Assembly: GCF_026723825.1 (NCBI RefSeq)
Contig: NZ_CP113519.1
Span: 2,542,001-2,606,000 of the forward strand
DNA: 64,000 nt
Source: Pseudomonas sp. GOM7
Lineage (GTDB): Bacteria; Pseudomonadota; Gammaproteobacteria; Pseudomonadales; Pseudomonadaceae
Reading direction: 5' to 3'
Shown: piece by piece, positions 18,345 to 26,984 of the stretch
How the letters are laid out: each line of letters opens with the position of its first letter
Numbering within the stretch: position 1 is the stretch's first letter
Made by a program: the position numbers and the translations under genes
The notes under the pieces: generated by a model
What the model was told of the DNA's origin: nothing
The model's database searches: none
What the model saw: the letters and a program-made list of their open reading frames with translations, nothing else

Positions 18345-18377
18345 CGGCGGACTGTTCGCTGGCGCTCCTGAGTCCGC
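18345..18377. repeat. REP-like palindrome
   Basis: GGCGGACT and AGTCCGCC flank a 17-base loop that itself can pair imperfectly. It lies between the IS110 region and the second arm of the repeat element. No gene is seen from 18297 to 18390. Confidence 0.5.
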
Positions 18378-18390
18378 CCTACGGCTGCTC

Positions 18391-18803
18391 CATGTTTAAA
18401 CACTCCGTGCTACTTCTGGGTTACCTCGGGTTCAGGCGCGTGCAGAGCCCGCCCAGGAGGGTGAGCGGAATCGTCGTGGAAGAGGTTGAGCGACATGGAT
18501 GTCGCGACGACTGCATGGATGCAGGAGGTAGAGCGACGCAGGATGCCAAAGCCGAGAGCCACGATGGCCGGGGCTGCCTAGGTAGGGATGGCCCACCGCG
18601 GCGGGCCTCTGGAGCGGCGATGGAGCGAACGAACCCTGGCGAAGCCAGGGCCGGATGATCGGGCGGAGGGTTTGGTTACTTTGCCCGCAAAGTGACTCGC
18701 CCAGGAGGGCGAAACGGGAGACATCAGCAGAACGCCGATAAGCAGCTTCGGTAGCCGCAAATAACCGCGCACTCACACAAACTTGCCACTCCGATAGCAA
18801 GCA
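18391..18803 (-). repeat. Type-2 arm of long inverted-repeat element, copy 1
   Basis: This stretch matches 35008-35440 in the same direction and 44224-44585 in reverse. Landmarks are ACTCCGTGCTACTTCTGGGT at its start, GAAGAGGTTGAGCGACATGG, GGCGATGGAGCGAACGAACC, a GGGCGGAGGGTTTGGTTACTT block, and the terminal CACACAAACTTGCCACTCCG. Frames predicted here recur in all copies and have no independent support as genes. From 18804 to 18984 I see only the upstream region of the UDP-glucose dehydrogenase gene. Confidence 0.85.
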
Positions 18804-18984
18804 AATAGCCCCATAAAAACCTGGCATCAGGTTTTAACGAAAGCCTCTGGTCTCAAATACTGAGCGAGCAGCATCTCCGTCAGCAGCGAGGCCCGTGCAT
18901 CGCTGTCATACGGCATTCACCTAATCGCCATATCCCTGCCACCGCGTTTCGTTGCAATCACAGCGAAAACGGGGAGGAATGCTC

Positions 18985-20346
18985 ATGCGAATCTGTGTGA
19001 TCGGTGCAGGATATGTCGGTTTGGTCAGCGCGGCCTGCTTCGCTGAAATGGGCAATCGGGTGGTGTGCGTGGAGCGTGATCCGCTACGGGTGGCACGTCT
19101 GAGCAAGGGCGAGGTGCCCATTTACGAGCCCGGGCTCGAACCCATTCTCAAGGCGCAGACCAATAGTGGTCAGCTGAGTTTCACCACGCAACTGGCCGCC
19201 GGCATTCGCCAGGCGGAGATCATCTTCATCGCAGTCGGCACGCCCAGTGGCGAAGACGGTTCCGCCGACCTCAGCCATGTGCTCGCCGTGGCCGACGAGC
19301 TGGGCGAGCAGCTCGAGCACCCTTGCCTGGTGGTAGACAAGTCCACCGTGCCGGTCGGCACCGGCGAGCAGGTGGCGCGGCGCATCAACGCCGGCTTGGC
19401 CAGGCGGCAGCAGTGCGCGCGGGTGGTAGTGGCGAGCAACCCGGAGTTTCTCAAGGAAGGCTCGGCGGTCGAGGACTTCATGCGCCCTGACCGGGTCATC
19501 GTCGGCTGCGACGAAGAACGCGGCCGGGAAGTGCTACGCCGCCTTTACTCGCCGTTCCTGCGCAACCATGATCGCCTGCTGTGCATGAGCCTGCGCGCTG
19601 CGGAGTTCAGCAAGTACGCGGCCAACGCCTTTCTCGCCACCAAGATTTCCTTCATCAACGAAATGGCCGGCATCTGCGCGCGCCTGGGGGTGGACATCGA
19701 AGACGTGCGCCGTGGCATCGGCAGCGACAAGCGTATCGGCACCCACTTCATCTATGCCGGCTGCGGTTATGGTGGCTCGTGCTTTCCCAAGGACGTGCGC
19801 GCGTTGATCCGCACCGCCGAGCATGAGGGCATTGAACCTGGCATTCTGCGCGCGGTCGAAGCCCGCAATGCGTTGCAGAAAACGCTGTTGTTCCAGGCCA
19901 TTCGCGAACATTTCAACGGCCACTTGCAAGGCCGTGTCGTGGCGCTGTGGGGGTTGTCGTTCAAACCGGGTACCGATGATCTGCGTGAAGCGCCGAGCCT
20001 GGTGCTGCTCGATGCTCTGCTCAATGCCGGGGCACGGGTGCAGGCTTGCGATCCTGCAGCCCTGGCCGGTGTGGCTCGGCGTTATGCGCAGGCCATCGAG
20101 AGCGGCCAACTGGCGCTGAGCGAGTCGCCTTACGTGGCCTGCCAGGGCGCAGATGCCCTGGTGCTGGTCACCGAGTGGAAGCAGTATCGCCAGCCTGACT
20201 TCGCTCGTATTCGCGGGGCCATGCGCATGCCGGTGCTGTTCGACGGGCGTAACATCTACGACTCGACGCAACTGGTGGAACAGGGTTTTCTGTACCGCGG
20301 TATCGGTAGGCCAGCAGCCGGGAGTTGTAAGGCTAGCGCGGCTTGA
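18985..20346 (+). CDS. ugd: UDP-glucose 6-dehydrogenase
   Basis: The enzyme oxidises UDP-glucose to UDP-glucuronate with two NAD+, feeding acidic polysaccharide and lipid A modification pathways. I place the start at ATG 18985, preceded by GGGGAGGA at 18971-18978, giving 453 residues. The N-terminal Rossmann motif is GAGYVGLVSAACFAEMG. Catalytic Cys266 lies in GYGGSCFPKD, and the C-terminal UDP-binding domain contains LWGLSFKPGTDDLREAPS. The galU gene just downstream makes its substrate, a functional pair. An 11-codon N-terminal extension is possible but lacks a ribosome site. Confidence 0.95.
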   Translation: MRICVIGAGYVGLVSAACFAEMGNRVVCVERDPLRVARLSKGEVPIYEPGLEPILKAQTNSGQLSFTTQLAAGIRQAEIIFIAVGTPSGEDGSADLSHVLAVADELGEQLEHPCLVVDKSTVPVGTGEQVARRINAGLARRQQCARVVVASNPEFLKEGSAVEDFMRPDRVIVGCDEERGREVLRRLYSPFLRNHDRLLCMSLRAAEFSKYAANAFLATKISFINEMAGICARLGVDIEDVRRGIGSDKRIGTHFIYAGCGYGGSCFPKDVRALIRTAEHEGIEPGILRAVEARNALQKTLLFQAIREHFNGHLQGRVVALWGLSFKPGTDDLREAPSLVLLDALLNAGARVQACDPAALAGVARRYAQAIESGQLALSESPYVACQGADALVLVTEWKQYRQPDFARIRGAMRMPVLFDGRNIYDSTQLVEQGFLYRGIGRPAAGSCKASAA

Positions 20347-20378
20347 TAGACTAAGGGCCGTTCACGATCCAGGATCCA

Positions 20379-20396
20379 GGCCCGCCGTTGCGGGCC
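20379..20396. promoter_or_regulatory. Hairpin between ugd and galU
   Basis: GGCCCGC and GCGGGCC form a seven-base stem with a CGTT loop in the 108-base gap. There is no T-tract, so it is at most a weak attenuator or mRNA-stabilising structure. Confidence 0.35.
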
Positions 20397-20454
20397 CGAT
20401 CATTCGTGAGCAAGGTCTACAGCGCGCAATCCACTCATCCCCATTGGGAGTCCC

Positions 20455-21294
20455 ATGATCAAGAAATGCCTGTTCCCCGCTGCCGGTTACGGCACCCGCT
20501 TCCTGCCTGCGACCAAGGCAATGCCCAAGGAAATGTTGCCGGTGGTGAACAAGCCACTGATCCAGTACGGGGTTGAAGAAGCGCTCGAGGCCGGTCTCGA
20601 CCAGATCTCCATCGTCACCGGGCGCGGCAAGCGTGCGCTGGAAGACCACTTCGACGTGAGCTACGAGCTGGAGCACCAGATCAAGGGCACCGACAAGGAG
20701 AAGTACCTGGTCGGCATCCGTCGTCTGATCGACGAGTGCAGCTTCTCCTACACCCGTCAGGTCGAGATGAAGGGCCTGGGCCACGCCATCCTCTGTGGCC
20801 AGCCGCTGATCGGCGACGAGCCGTTCGCCGTGGTACTGGCCGATGACCTGTGCCTGAACCTCGAAGGTGACAGCGTGCTGGCGCAGATGGTCAAGCTGTA
20901 CAACCAGTTCCGTTGCTCCATCGTCGCGATTCAGGAAGTACCCAAGGACGAAACCTACAAGTACGGCGTGATCGACGGCGAGATGATCCGCGACGATATC
21001 TACCGCGTCAGCAACATGGTGGAAAAACCCAAGCCCGAAGACGCGCCGTCGAACCTGGCGATCATCGGCCGCTATATTCTCACCCCGGATATCTTCGACC
21101 TGATTCGCAGCACCCCGCCGGGCAAGGGTGGCGAAATCCAGATCACCGACGCCCTGATGCGCCAGGCCCAGCAAGGCTGCGTGATGGCGTATAAATTCAA
21201 GGGCCAGCGTTTCGATTGCGGTAGCGCCGAAGGTTACATCGACGCCACCAACTTCTGCTTCGAGCACCTGTACAAGACCGGCAAGGCGTTCTGA
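20455..21294 (+). CDS. galU: UTP-glucose-1-phosphate uridylyltransferase, copy 1
   Basis: GalU makes UDP-glucose from glucose-1-phosphate and UTP for LPS core, exopolysaccharide and, with ugd next door, UDP-glucuronate. The 279-residue protein has the nucleotidyltransferase signature FPAAGYGTRFLPATK at residues 7-21, followed by MPKEMLPVVNKPLIQYG. Later motifs are VLADDLC and VEKPKPEDAPSNLAIIGRY. The start is a plain ATG. A strong terminator follows at 21314-21337. A second, clearly homologous copy lies at 26106-26969. Confidence 0.96.
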   Translation: MIKKCLFPAAGYGTRFLPATKAMPKEMLPVVNKPLIQYGVEEALEAGLDQISIVTGRGKRALEDHFDVSYELEHQIKGTDKEKYLVGIRRLIDECSFSYTRQVEMKGLGHAILCGQPLIGDEPFAVVLADDLCLNLEGDSVLAQMVKLYNQFRCSIVAIQEVPKDETYKYGVIDGEMIRDDIYRVSNMVEKPKPEDAPSNLAIIGRYILTPDIFDLIRSTPPGKGGEIQITDALMRQAQQGCVMAYKFKGQRFDCGSAEGYIDATNFCFEHLYKTGKAF

Positions 21295-21313
21295 TACGCC
21301 CTCAGGTCGACGA

Positions 21314-21340
21314 AACGCCACCCTCGGGTGGCGTTTTGCA
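21314..21340 (+). terminator. Rho-independent terminator after galU
   Basis: The stem AACGCCACCC/GGGTGGCGTT with a TC loop is followed by TTTG. It lies 20 bases past the galU stop and also faces the convergent VOC gene. Confidence 0.8.
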
Positions 21341-21342
21341 TT

Positions 21343-21765
21343 TCAGGGGATGGGCATCTCTTCGGAGCCAGGCCCTAATGGCTGGCCGTAGCTGAACTCC
21401 ACGTAATTGCCGGCCGGGTCGCGCAGGCCGCAGTAATAGCCGACCGGGTAGGGCTCCTCGCGCGGCGGCCAGATCAGGCAACCCTGTTCCTCGGCCATCG
21501 CCGCGACACGGTCGACCTCGGCGCGGCTGGCCAGGGCGAAGCCGAAATGGCTGTAGTCATCCTCCGCCAGGTTGCGCTGCTGACCACCGGGAATGATGAC
21601 GATGATGAACTGGTGTTCCTTGCCGGGCTCGGCCAGCCAGACGATGCGCTGGCTGTCACCGGGGCGCTGGTGGACGACCTGCATGCCGCAGAAGCGCTGA
21701 TAGAAGGCTATGCAGGCATCCAGATCCGGAACGTGCAGGGCAAGGTGGGTCAGGGTAGGGCGCAT
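21343..21765 (-). CDS. VOC/glyoxalase-fold metalloprotein
   Basis: The 140-residue protein has one vicinal-oxygen-chelate unit: [29 protein letters not shown] at the start, [13 protein letters not shown] in the middle and [15 protein letters not shown] near the end. The His, His and Glu in these segments are the likely metal ligands. The start at 21765 is preceded by GGGAGGAG; a longer frame to 21834 lacks such a site. The substrate is unknown. It is divergent from the glutathione reductase gene 80 bases away, so a thiol-dependent detoxification role is plausible but not shown. Canonical GloA is not claimed. Confidence 0.8.
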   Translation of the reverse strand: MRPTLTHLALHVPDLDACIAFYQRFCGMQVVHQRPGDSQRIVWLAEPGKEHQFIIVIIPGGQQRNLAEDDYSHFGFALASRAEVDRVAAMAEEQGCLIWPPREEPYPVGYYCGLRDPAGNYVEFSYGQPLGPGSEEMPIP

Positions 21766-21845
21766 CACTGTTCTCCTCCCGTGGCTATGACAGCCCCTGG
21801 CGTGGGGCTTTGCGGTATGCTCCTGGTCTGCCAAGGAGATACCTC

Positions 21846-23201
21846 ATGAGTTACGACTTCGACCTTTTCGTGATCGGCGCCGGTTCCGGCGGTGTGCGTG
21901 CCGCGCGCTTCGCGGCGGGCTATGGTGCGCGTGTCGCGGTCGCCGAAAGCCGCTACCTGGGCGGCACCTGCGTCAACGTCGGCTGCGTGCCGAAGAAACT
22001 GCTGGTCTACGGCGCGCATTACGCCGAGGACATCGAGCAGGCCAGTGCCTTCGGCTGGTCGCTGGGCGAAGCGAACTTCGACTGGACGACCCTGATCAGC
22101 AACAAGAACCATGAAATCCAGCGCCTCAACGGTATCTATCGCAATCTGTTGACCAACAGCGGCGTGACTTTGTTCGAGGGCCATGCGCGAATCGTCGACG
22201 CCCACACCGTCGAGGTCAATGGCCAGCGGCACCGTTGCGAGCGCATTCTCATCGCCACCGGCGGCTGGCCGCAGATCCCCGATATTCCCGGCCGCGAGCT
22301 GGCCATCAGCTCCAACGAGGCCTTCTTCCTGCCCAGCTTGCCCAAGCGGGTGCTGGTGGTCGGCGGCGGTTACATCGCCGTGGAATTCGCCTCGATCTTC
22401 AACGGCCTGGGCGCGCAGACCAGCCTGCTCTATCGCGGTGACCTGTTCCTGCGTGGCTTTGACGGCGCCGTGCGCGAGCACCTGCGCGACGAGCTGAGCA
22501 AGAAGGGCGTCGACCTGCAGTTCAACGCCGACATCGCCCGTATCGAGCGCCAGGCTGACGGCTCGCTCGCGGCCACCCTCAAGGATGGCCGCGTGCTGCT
22601 CGCCGATTGCGTGTTCTACGCCACCGGGCGGCGGCCGATGCTCGACAACCTGGGCCTGGAGAACGTCGAGGTCAGGCTCGACGAGCGCGGTTTCATCGAG
22701 GTGGACGACCTTTACCAGAGCAGCACGCCGTCGATCCTTGCCATCGGCGATGTGATCGGCCGCGTGCAACTGACGCCCGTGGCCCTGGCCGAGGGCATGG
22801 CGGTGGCGCGGCGGTTGTTCAAGCCCGAGGAATATCGCCCGGTGGACTACCAGATGATCCCCACGGCGGTGTTCAGCCTGCCGAACATCGGCACCGTGGG
22901 CCTGAGCGAGGAACAGGCCATCGAGGCCGGGCACAAGGTGAAGATCTTCGAGAGCCGCTTCCGGCCGATGAAGCTGACCTTGACCGAGTGCCAGGAGCGC
23001 ATCCTGATGAAGCTGGTGGTGGATGCCGACAGCGATCGGGTGCTGGGCTGCCACATGGTCGGCCCGGAGGCCGGCGAGATCATCCAGGGCCTGGCCATCG
23101 CGCTGAAGGCCGGCGCCACCAAGCAGGTCTTCGACGAGACCATCGGCGTGCACCCCAGCGCCGCCGAGGAATTCGTCACCTTGCGCACGGCGGTCAGGTA
23201 A
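21846..23201 (+). CDS. gor: Glutathione reductase
   Basis: The flavoenzyme reduces glutathione disulfide using NADPH in the cytoplasm. The 451-residue frame begins at ATG 21846 with AAGGAGAT upstream. Visible features are FAD-binding [14 protein letters not shown] (residues 11-24), the redox disulfide [13 protein letters not shown] (Cys42, Cys47), a second Rossmann motif GGGYIAVEF, and [11 protein letters not shown], whose arginines fit NADPH rather than NADH. The C-terminal HPSAAEEF carries the catalytic His-Glu pair. The next gene starts nine bases later. Confidence 0.95.
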   Translation: MSYDFDLFVIGAGSGGVRAARFAAGYGARVAVAESRYLGGTCVNVGCVPKKLLVYGAHYAEDIEQASAFGWSLGEANFDWTTLISNKNHEIQRLNGIYRNLLTNSGVTLFEGHARIVDAHTVEVNGQRHRCERILIATGGWPQIPDIPGRELAISSNEAFFLPSLPKRVLVVGGGYIAVEFASIFNGLGAQTSLLYRGDLFLRGFDGAVREHLRDELSKKGVDLQFNADIARIERQADGSLAATLKDGRVLLADCVFYATGRRPMLDNLGLENVEVRLDERGFIEVDDLYQSSTPSILAIGDVIGRVQLTPVALAEGMAVARRLFKPEEYRPVDYQMIPTAVFSLPNIGTVGLSEEQAIEAGHKVKIFESRFRPMKLTLTECQERILMKLVVDADSDRVLGCHMVGPEAGEIIQGLAIALKAGATKQVFDETIGVHPSAAEEFVTLRTAVR

Positions 23202-23210
23202 GCATCCATC

Positions 23211-23834
23211 ATGCAGCAACTGTTCTATTTCGCCGACCTGTTCGGCGTGGCCGTGTTCGCCATCACCGGCGCCCTGATGGCCGGGCGCAAAGCCATGGAT
23301 CTGTTCGGGGTATTGGTCATGGCCATTGTCACGGCCCTGGGTGGCGGCACCCTGCGCGACCTGATCCTGGACAATCACCCGGTCAGCTGGATTCGCGACG
23401 ACACCTACATCCTGGTGGCCTCACTGGCGGCGCTGGGTACCGTGGCCTGGGTGCGCATGACCCGGCCGATCCACGAGAAGGGCCTGCTGATCGCCGATGC
23501 CTTCGGCCTGGCCGTGTTCACCGTGTACGGTACCGAGCTGGCCTTGCAGAACGACACGCCGATCAGCACGGCGGTGATCATGGGGGTGATGACCGGCGTG
23601 GTCGGCGGGGTGATCCGCGACGTGCTGTGCAACGAGATACCGCTGATCTTCCAGAAGGAAATCTACGCCACGGCCTGCATCGCTGGGGCGCTGACCTTCA
23701 TCGGTCTGCGCATGCTCGGCACCCCGCACTGGCTGGATACCGCTGCCGCCATGCTGGTGGTGCTGCTGGCGCGCCTGGCCGCGATCCATTGGCACCTGGC
23801 GCTGCCACGTTTCCATCTTCTCGATAAGCCCTGA
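23211..23834 (+). CDS. TRIC/UPF0126-family membrane protein (YadS/YicG-like)
   Basis: A 207-residue polytopic membrane protein with six or seven hydrophobic segments and two copies of the family's repeated pattern: TGALMAGRKAMDLFGVL...GGGTLRDLIL near the N-terminus and AFGLAVFTVYGTELA...GGVIRDVLCNEIP in the second half. The family corresponds to bacterial trimeric intracellular cation channel homologues; a physiological role here is unknown. It is probably co-transcribed with gor. Its last 414 bases overlap an opposite-strand frame. Confidence 0.87.
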   Translation: MQQLFYFADLFGVAVFAITGALMAGRKAMDLFGVLVMAIVTALGGGTLRDLILDNHPVSWIRDDTYILVASLAALGTVAWVRMTRPIHEKGLLIADAFGLAVFTVYGTELALQNDTPISTAVIMGVMTGVVGGVIRDVLCNEIPLIFQKEIYATACIAGALTFIGLRMLGTPHWLDTAAAMLVVLLARLAAIHWHLALPRFHLLDKP

Positions 23835-24338
23835 GGACTGATCCGGCTGCAGTTGCAGCCAGAGCGTGAAGGCGCCCACACCGGCCCAGAACACGATGAA
23901 CAGCCAGGGTGAGCGCAAGGAAAAGAGCAGCGACTTGTAGCCGCTATCCAGGCTCGACTCCTGCTCGCTGAATAGCGGGAAGTCATCGTAGGCATGGCCG
24001 AAGCCAGGGTCGCCGCGCAGCAGTTGTTCCTGCTTGTAATGCCAATGCCCGATGATCGCCGCCGACGCCTTGATGCCTGGCCAGGCATGCAGCGAACTGA
24101 CCACCCCCAGCAGCGCCAGCAGGGTCGGGAAGACCAGGGTGAAGAGCTCGCCCCAGACGTCATTGCTGTTGGCCATCGAGGTGGCGTAGGCGATCACCAG
24201 GAAGGACTGCGCCGACAGATAGGCGTTGGTGCGCCCGGCCAGCAGGCTGGTTTCGTACTGGATCTCCCGGCGATAGAAGTCGAGCCGCTCCCTGGGGCTG
24301 CCGAAGAGCAGCGTCAGCGATGGATCATCCGGTTTCAT
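23421..24338 (-). CDS. Small membrane protein with antisense-overlapping 3' extension
   Basis: The first part (residues 1 to about 168) reads like a real protein: a soluble N-terminus with PRERLDFYRREIQYETSLLAGRTNAYLSAQ-like helical text, then hydrophobic segments near residues 55-85 and 145-165. The frame then continues for about 138 codons directly antisense to the TRIC gene, with His/Gln/Arg-rich low-complexity text typical of a GC-rich shadow. Either the native stop has been lost or the two genes truly overlap tail to tail. The functional gene probably ends near 23835. The family is not recognised; the start at 24338 is an ATG. Confidence 0.6.
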   Translation of the reverse strand: MKPDDPSLTLLFGSPRERLDFYRREIQYETSLLAGRTNAYLSAQSFLVIAYATSMANSNDVWGELFTLVFPTLLALLGVVSSLHAWPGIKASAAIIGHWHYKQEQLLRGDPGFGHAYDDFPLFSEQESSLDSGYKSLLFSLRSPWLFIVFWAGVGAFTLWLQLQPDQSSGLIEKMETWQRQVPMDRGQARQQHHQHGGSGIQPVRGAEHAQTDEGQRPSDAGRGVDFLLEDQRYLVAQHVADHPADHAGHHPHDHRRADRRVVLQGQLGTVHGEHGQAEGIGDQQALLVDRPGHAHPGHGTQRRQ

Positions 24339-24586
24339 CCAAACCTCTGCAGGCGTCTTTGCGCCATCGGTGCCTGGTTCTGGCTATCCCGGGCAGGTGT
24401 CCGGCAGGTCTTGCGTTTCATCCCATCTCCTCGTGTGCAGCGTTTCGGTGTTCACCTGCGTTGCAGGTGCACCTGTAAAGGGACTGGCATGATTGAACTA
24501 GGGTCGCCCAAACCGACGGACGGAAGCGTGATTCTTTCCTGACCTTTGCTGCGCCAAGCGGTCACAACAGGCAGGAGGAACCGTCC

Positions 24587-25078
24587 ATGCACCAGTCCGA
24601 ACGCAACAGCCGCCGTGTGCCGGTACGCGAGAACATGCCGCTGCAGATTCGTGGTTGGCAGATCGAGCGCGTGGGTTGGTATGGCCTGCTTCTGCTGGTT
24701 GCGCTGGCGTTGGCCGGTCTGTTCTCCAAGGGGCCGCTGAGCGATGCCCGTCTTGCCAGCCCCCGGGGTGAGCTGCAGGTGCACTATCAGCGCTTCATGC
24801 GCAACGGCGCTTCGTCATTGCTGCTGGTGAGGTTACCGCGCGCGGCTGCCCTGGAACTGGGCGGCGAGCTGCTGCAGGGCTTCTCCATCGAATCGATCCA
24901 GCCGCAGCCGGCCAGCAGCGTCAGCGACGGCCAGGGCGGGCTGGTCTTGCACTTCGGCAAGGGCGCGGCCATCACCGAGGTCAGCATCCAGCTCAAGGCC
25001 GACGGTGTCGGCGCCTATCGTTCGCACCTGCAAGCGGCTGGCCAGCGGGTCGAGATCAGCCAGTTCATCTACCCCTGA
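24587..25078 (+). CDS. Membrane-anchored hypothetical protein
   Basis: The 163-residue product has a basic N-terminus, one membrane segment at about residues 30-46 (WYGLLLLVALALAGLF) and a C-terminal domain with alternating hydrophobic strands that probably faces the periplasm. The ATG at 24587 follows AGGAGGAACC. It lies 10 bases before the DUF421 gene on the same strand, so the two are probably one transcript. Small N-terminal anchors paired with DUF421 proteins suggest a joint envelope role, which is inference. No family is recognised. Confidence 0.75.
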   Translation: MHQSERNSRRVPVRENMPLQIRGWQIERVGWYGLLLLVALALAGLFSKGPLSDARLASPRGELQVHYQRFMRNGASSLLLVRLPRAAALELGGELLQGFSIESIQPQPASSVSDGQGGLVLHFGKGAAITEVSIQLKADGVGAYRSHLQAAGQRVEISQFIYP

Positions 25079-25088
25079 GGAGACTCCC

Positions 25089-25532
25089 ATGGATGCCGTA
25101 CTACGTGCGGGCGCCATCTATCTGGCGCTGCTGATCCTGTTCAAACTGGCTGGCCGGCGTTCGCTGGCGCAGCTTTCCACCTTCGACTTCGTGCTGCTGT
25201 TGATCATGGGCGAGGCGACCCAGCAGGCCCTGTTGGGCGAGGACTTTTCCGTTACCAACGCGGTGCTGGTGATTGTCACCCTGATCGTGTTGGATGTCGG
25301 CGCCTCGCTGCTCAAGCGCCGCAGCGAACGGCTGGCGCAGTTGCTCGACGGCACGCCGACCGTGGTGGTCGAGGATGGCGTGCCGCTGCAATGGCGCCTG
25401 GACAAAGCGCGCATGACGCTCGATGACGTCATGGAGTCGGCCCGCGAGAACGGGCTGGAGCGCCTGGAGCAGATTCGCTACGCGATCATCGAGCGTAACG
25501 GCAAGATCTCCATCATCCCGCAGGCAGACTGA
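25089..25532 (+). CDS. DUF421 (YetF-like) membrane protein
   Basis: A 147-residue protein with three N-terminal membrane helices (about residues 4-70) followed by a cytoplasmic beta-rich DUF421 domain. The domain contains LLDGTPTVVVEDGVPLQWRL and ends NGKISIIPQAD. I choose ATG 25089 with GAGGAGA upstream over an in-frame start at 25005 that would overlap the previous gene. The family is widespread and of uncertain function; in Bacillus it is linked to sporulation and envelope stress. Its neighbours here are stress-type genes. Confidence 0.85.
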   Translation: MDAVLRAGAIYLALLILFKLAGRRSLAQLSTFDFVLLLIMGEATQQALLGEDFSVTNAVLVIVTLIVLDVGASLLKRRSERLAQLLDGTPTVVVEDGVPLQWRLDKARMTLDDVMESARENGLERLEQIRYAIIERNGKISIIPQAD

Positions 25533-25657
25533 GGCGCAGACAACCGCTCGTCCGCGGTGTCGCGGTACAGCGCAGAAAAAAGCTGAACATCCGCCGCAGG
25601 GGCTTTCTCCAAAACAGTGCAAGGGCATTGGTGCCCTGTCACTGAGGAGATACCGAT

Positions 25658-25825
25658 ATGACCACCAACAAGAACCCTGGCAACTTCGCCAACGACCGCG
25701 AGAAGGCCTCCGAGGCCGGCAAGAAAGGCGGACACAACAGCGGCGGCAACTTCGCCAATGACCGCGAGAAGGCCTCCGAGGCTGGCCGCAAAGGCGGGCA
25801 GAACAGCCACGGCGGTCGTAGTTGA
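25658..25825 (+). CDS. KGG-repeat stress protein, copy 1
   Basis: A 55-residue hydrophilic protein made of two tandem units with the pattern GNFANDREKASEAGxKGG. This is the KGG motif of YciG/GsiB-like general stress proteins. The start ATG follows GAGGAGAT. A second, closely similar gene lies at 28183-28353. Proteins of this type resemble hydrophilins and accumulate under starvation or desiccation. A possible extracytoplasmic-sigma promoter, GAACAT-17 bases-TCCAAA, lies upstream at about 25582-25610, a weak call. Confidence 0.85.
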   Translation: MTTNKNPGNFANDREKASEAGKKGGHNSGGNFANDREKASEAGRKGGQNSHGGRS

Positions 25826-25842
25826 GTCTTGCCACACCCCGA

Positions 25843-25871
25843 GGAGGCTCCTGGTGGGCCTCCTTCCTTCC
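25843..25871 (+). terminator. Possible terminator after KGG gene
   Basis: GGAGGC and GCCTCC form a short stem 18 bases past the stop, followed by TTCCTTCC. The stem is short and the tail is mixed, so confidence is low. From 25872 to 26105 I see only the region upstream of the second galU. Confidence 0.4.
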
Positions 25872-26105
25872 AGCGATTCGCGCGACATTCGACAAGCGAG
25901 TCTGATGCCCTTCGCTGCATGCCGTGGGGCTGGCACGCATGCAGTTCGCCTTCAGCATGTCCTTCCGCTTGGAGTTGTCATCTGTTCCGCGGCACGGTGA
26001 CACCCGAGCAGAGCTATCACTGAGCAGGGGGATGAAAAATTCTTGAACCGGGCGGCGCTCAGATGAGTCCTTTCCTAGTACCCACCCTCAGAACATTGGT
26101 GCCCC

Positions 26106-26969
26106 ATGATCAAGAAATGTCTGTTTCCCGCTGCTGGTTACGGTACCCGCTTCCTGCCTGCGACCAAGTCGATGCCTAAGGAAATGCTGCCGGTGGTGGA
26201 TACGCCGCTGATCCAGTATGGCGTCGAGGAAGCACTTGAGGCCGGGCTCAACCAGATCGCCATCGTCACCGGCCGGGGCAAACGTTCACTGGAGGATCAC
26301 TTCGACATCAGCTACGAGCTTGAGCACGAGATCTCCAACACCAGCAAGGAAAAATCCCTCAACGGCATTCGCCACCTGATCGATTCCTGCACCTTTTCCT
26401 ACACCCGCCAGGTGGAGATGAAGGGCCTCGGCCACGCCATCCTCACCGGCCGCCCGCTGATCGGTGACGAGGCCTTCGCCGTGGTGCTGGCCGATGACCT
26501 GTGCCTGAACGTCGACGGCGATGGCGTGCTGACGCAGATGGTCAGGCTCTACGAGCAGTTCCGCTGTTCCATCGTCGCCATCCAGGAGGTGCCGATGGAG
26601 GAGGTGTCGCGCTACGGCGTGATCGCCGGCGAGGCGCTGCGCGAGGACATCTTCCGCATCGAGCGCATGGTGGAAAAACCCAAACCCGAGGATGCCCCGT
26701 CGAACCTGGCGATCATCGGTCGCTACATCCTCACGCCGGACATCTTCGACCTGATCGAGCAGACCGAGCCGGGCAAGAGCGGCGAGATCCAGATCACCGA
26801 TGCCCTGATGAAACAGGCCGAACAGGGCTGCGTGCTGGCCTACAAGTTCAAGGGCCAGCGCTTCGACTGCGGTTCGGCCGAAGGCTACGTGCAGGCCACC
26901 AACTTCTGTTTCGAGCACCGTCACAAGACCCACCCGGCAGCCGTGAGCCCACGCTTGCAGGCTGTCTGA
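26106..26969 (+). CDS. galU: UTP-glucose-1-phosphate uridylyltransferase, copy 2
   Basis: This 287-residue protein is homologous along its length to the galU product at 20455-21294. It keeps the FPAAGYGTRFLPATK signature and the VEKPKPEDAPSNLAIIGRY block, with substitutions such as DTPLIQYG for NKPLIQYG and a different C-terminal tail. It should make UDP-glucose. Its setting is different: a stress-gene block, with an SDR reductase 15 bases downstream behind an AAGGAG site, so the two probably form an operon. A role in stress-time glycan or osmolyte synthesis is inference. Confidence 0.92.
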   Translation: MIKKCLFPAAGYGTRFLPATKSMPKEMLPVVDTPLIQYGVEEALEAGLNQIAIVTGRGKRSLEDHFDISYELEHEISNTSKEKSLNGIRHLIDSCTFSYTRQVEMKGLGHAILTGRPLIGDEAFAVVLADDLCLNVDGDGVLTQMVRLYEQFRCSIVAIQEVPMEEVSRYGVIAGEALREDIFRIERMVEKPKPEDAPSNLAIIGRYILTPDIFDLIEQTEPGKSGEIQITDALMKQAEQGCVLAYKFKGQRFDCGSAEGYVQATNFCFEHRHKTHPAAVSPRLQAV

Positions 26970-26984
26970 ACCAAGGAGCCCCGT

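Larger units (their letters stand above)
17059..18377 (-). mobile_element. IS110-family insertion sequence inside the repeat element
   Basis: The repeat match breaks at 17058 and resumes near 18391. Between them lies an IS110-type transposase gene with a very short 3' flank (about 15 bases) and a noncoding 5' flank of roughly 200-330 bases. That asymmetry is typical of the IS110 group. The left edge is well defined by comparison with the other repeat copies. The right edge is uncertain: it could be at the REP palindrome at 18271-18296, or as far as about 18377. No terminal inverted repeats are apparent, as expected for this family. Confidence 0.7.

Noticed and set aside
16585..18803. CRISPR array or tandem-repeat array
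   Set aside because: The repeats are dispersed inverted arms with no regular spacer and repeat unit; no cas genes are present in the window.
18432..18827. Open frames inside the long repeat elements (also at 34610-34891, 44064-44360 and 44816-45091)
   Set aside because: The same frames recur in each repeat copy, in arms that are noncoding by context, with no ribosome sites or recognisable domains. They are by-products of the repeat sequence.
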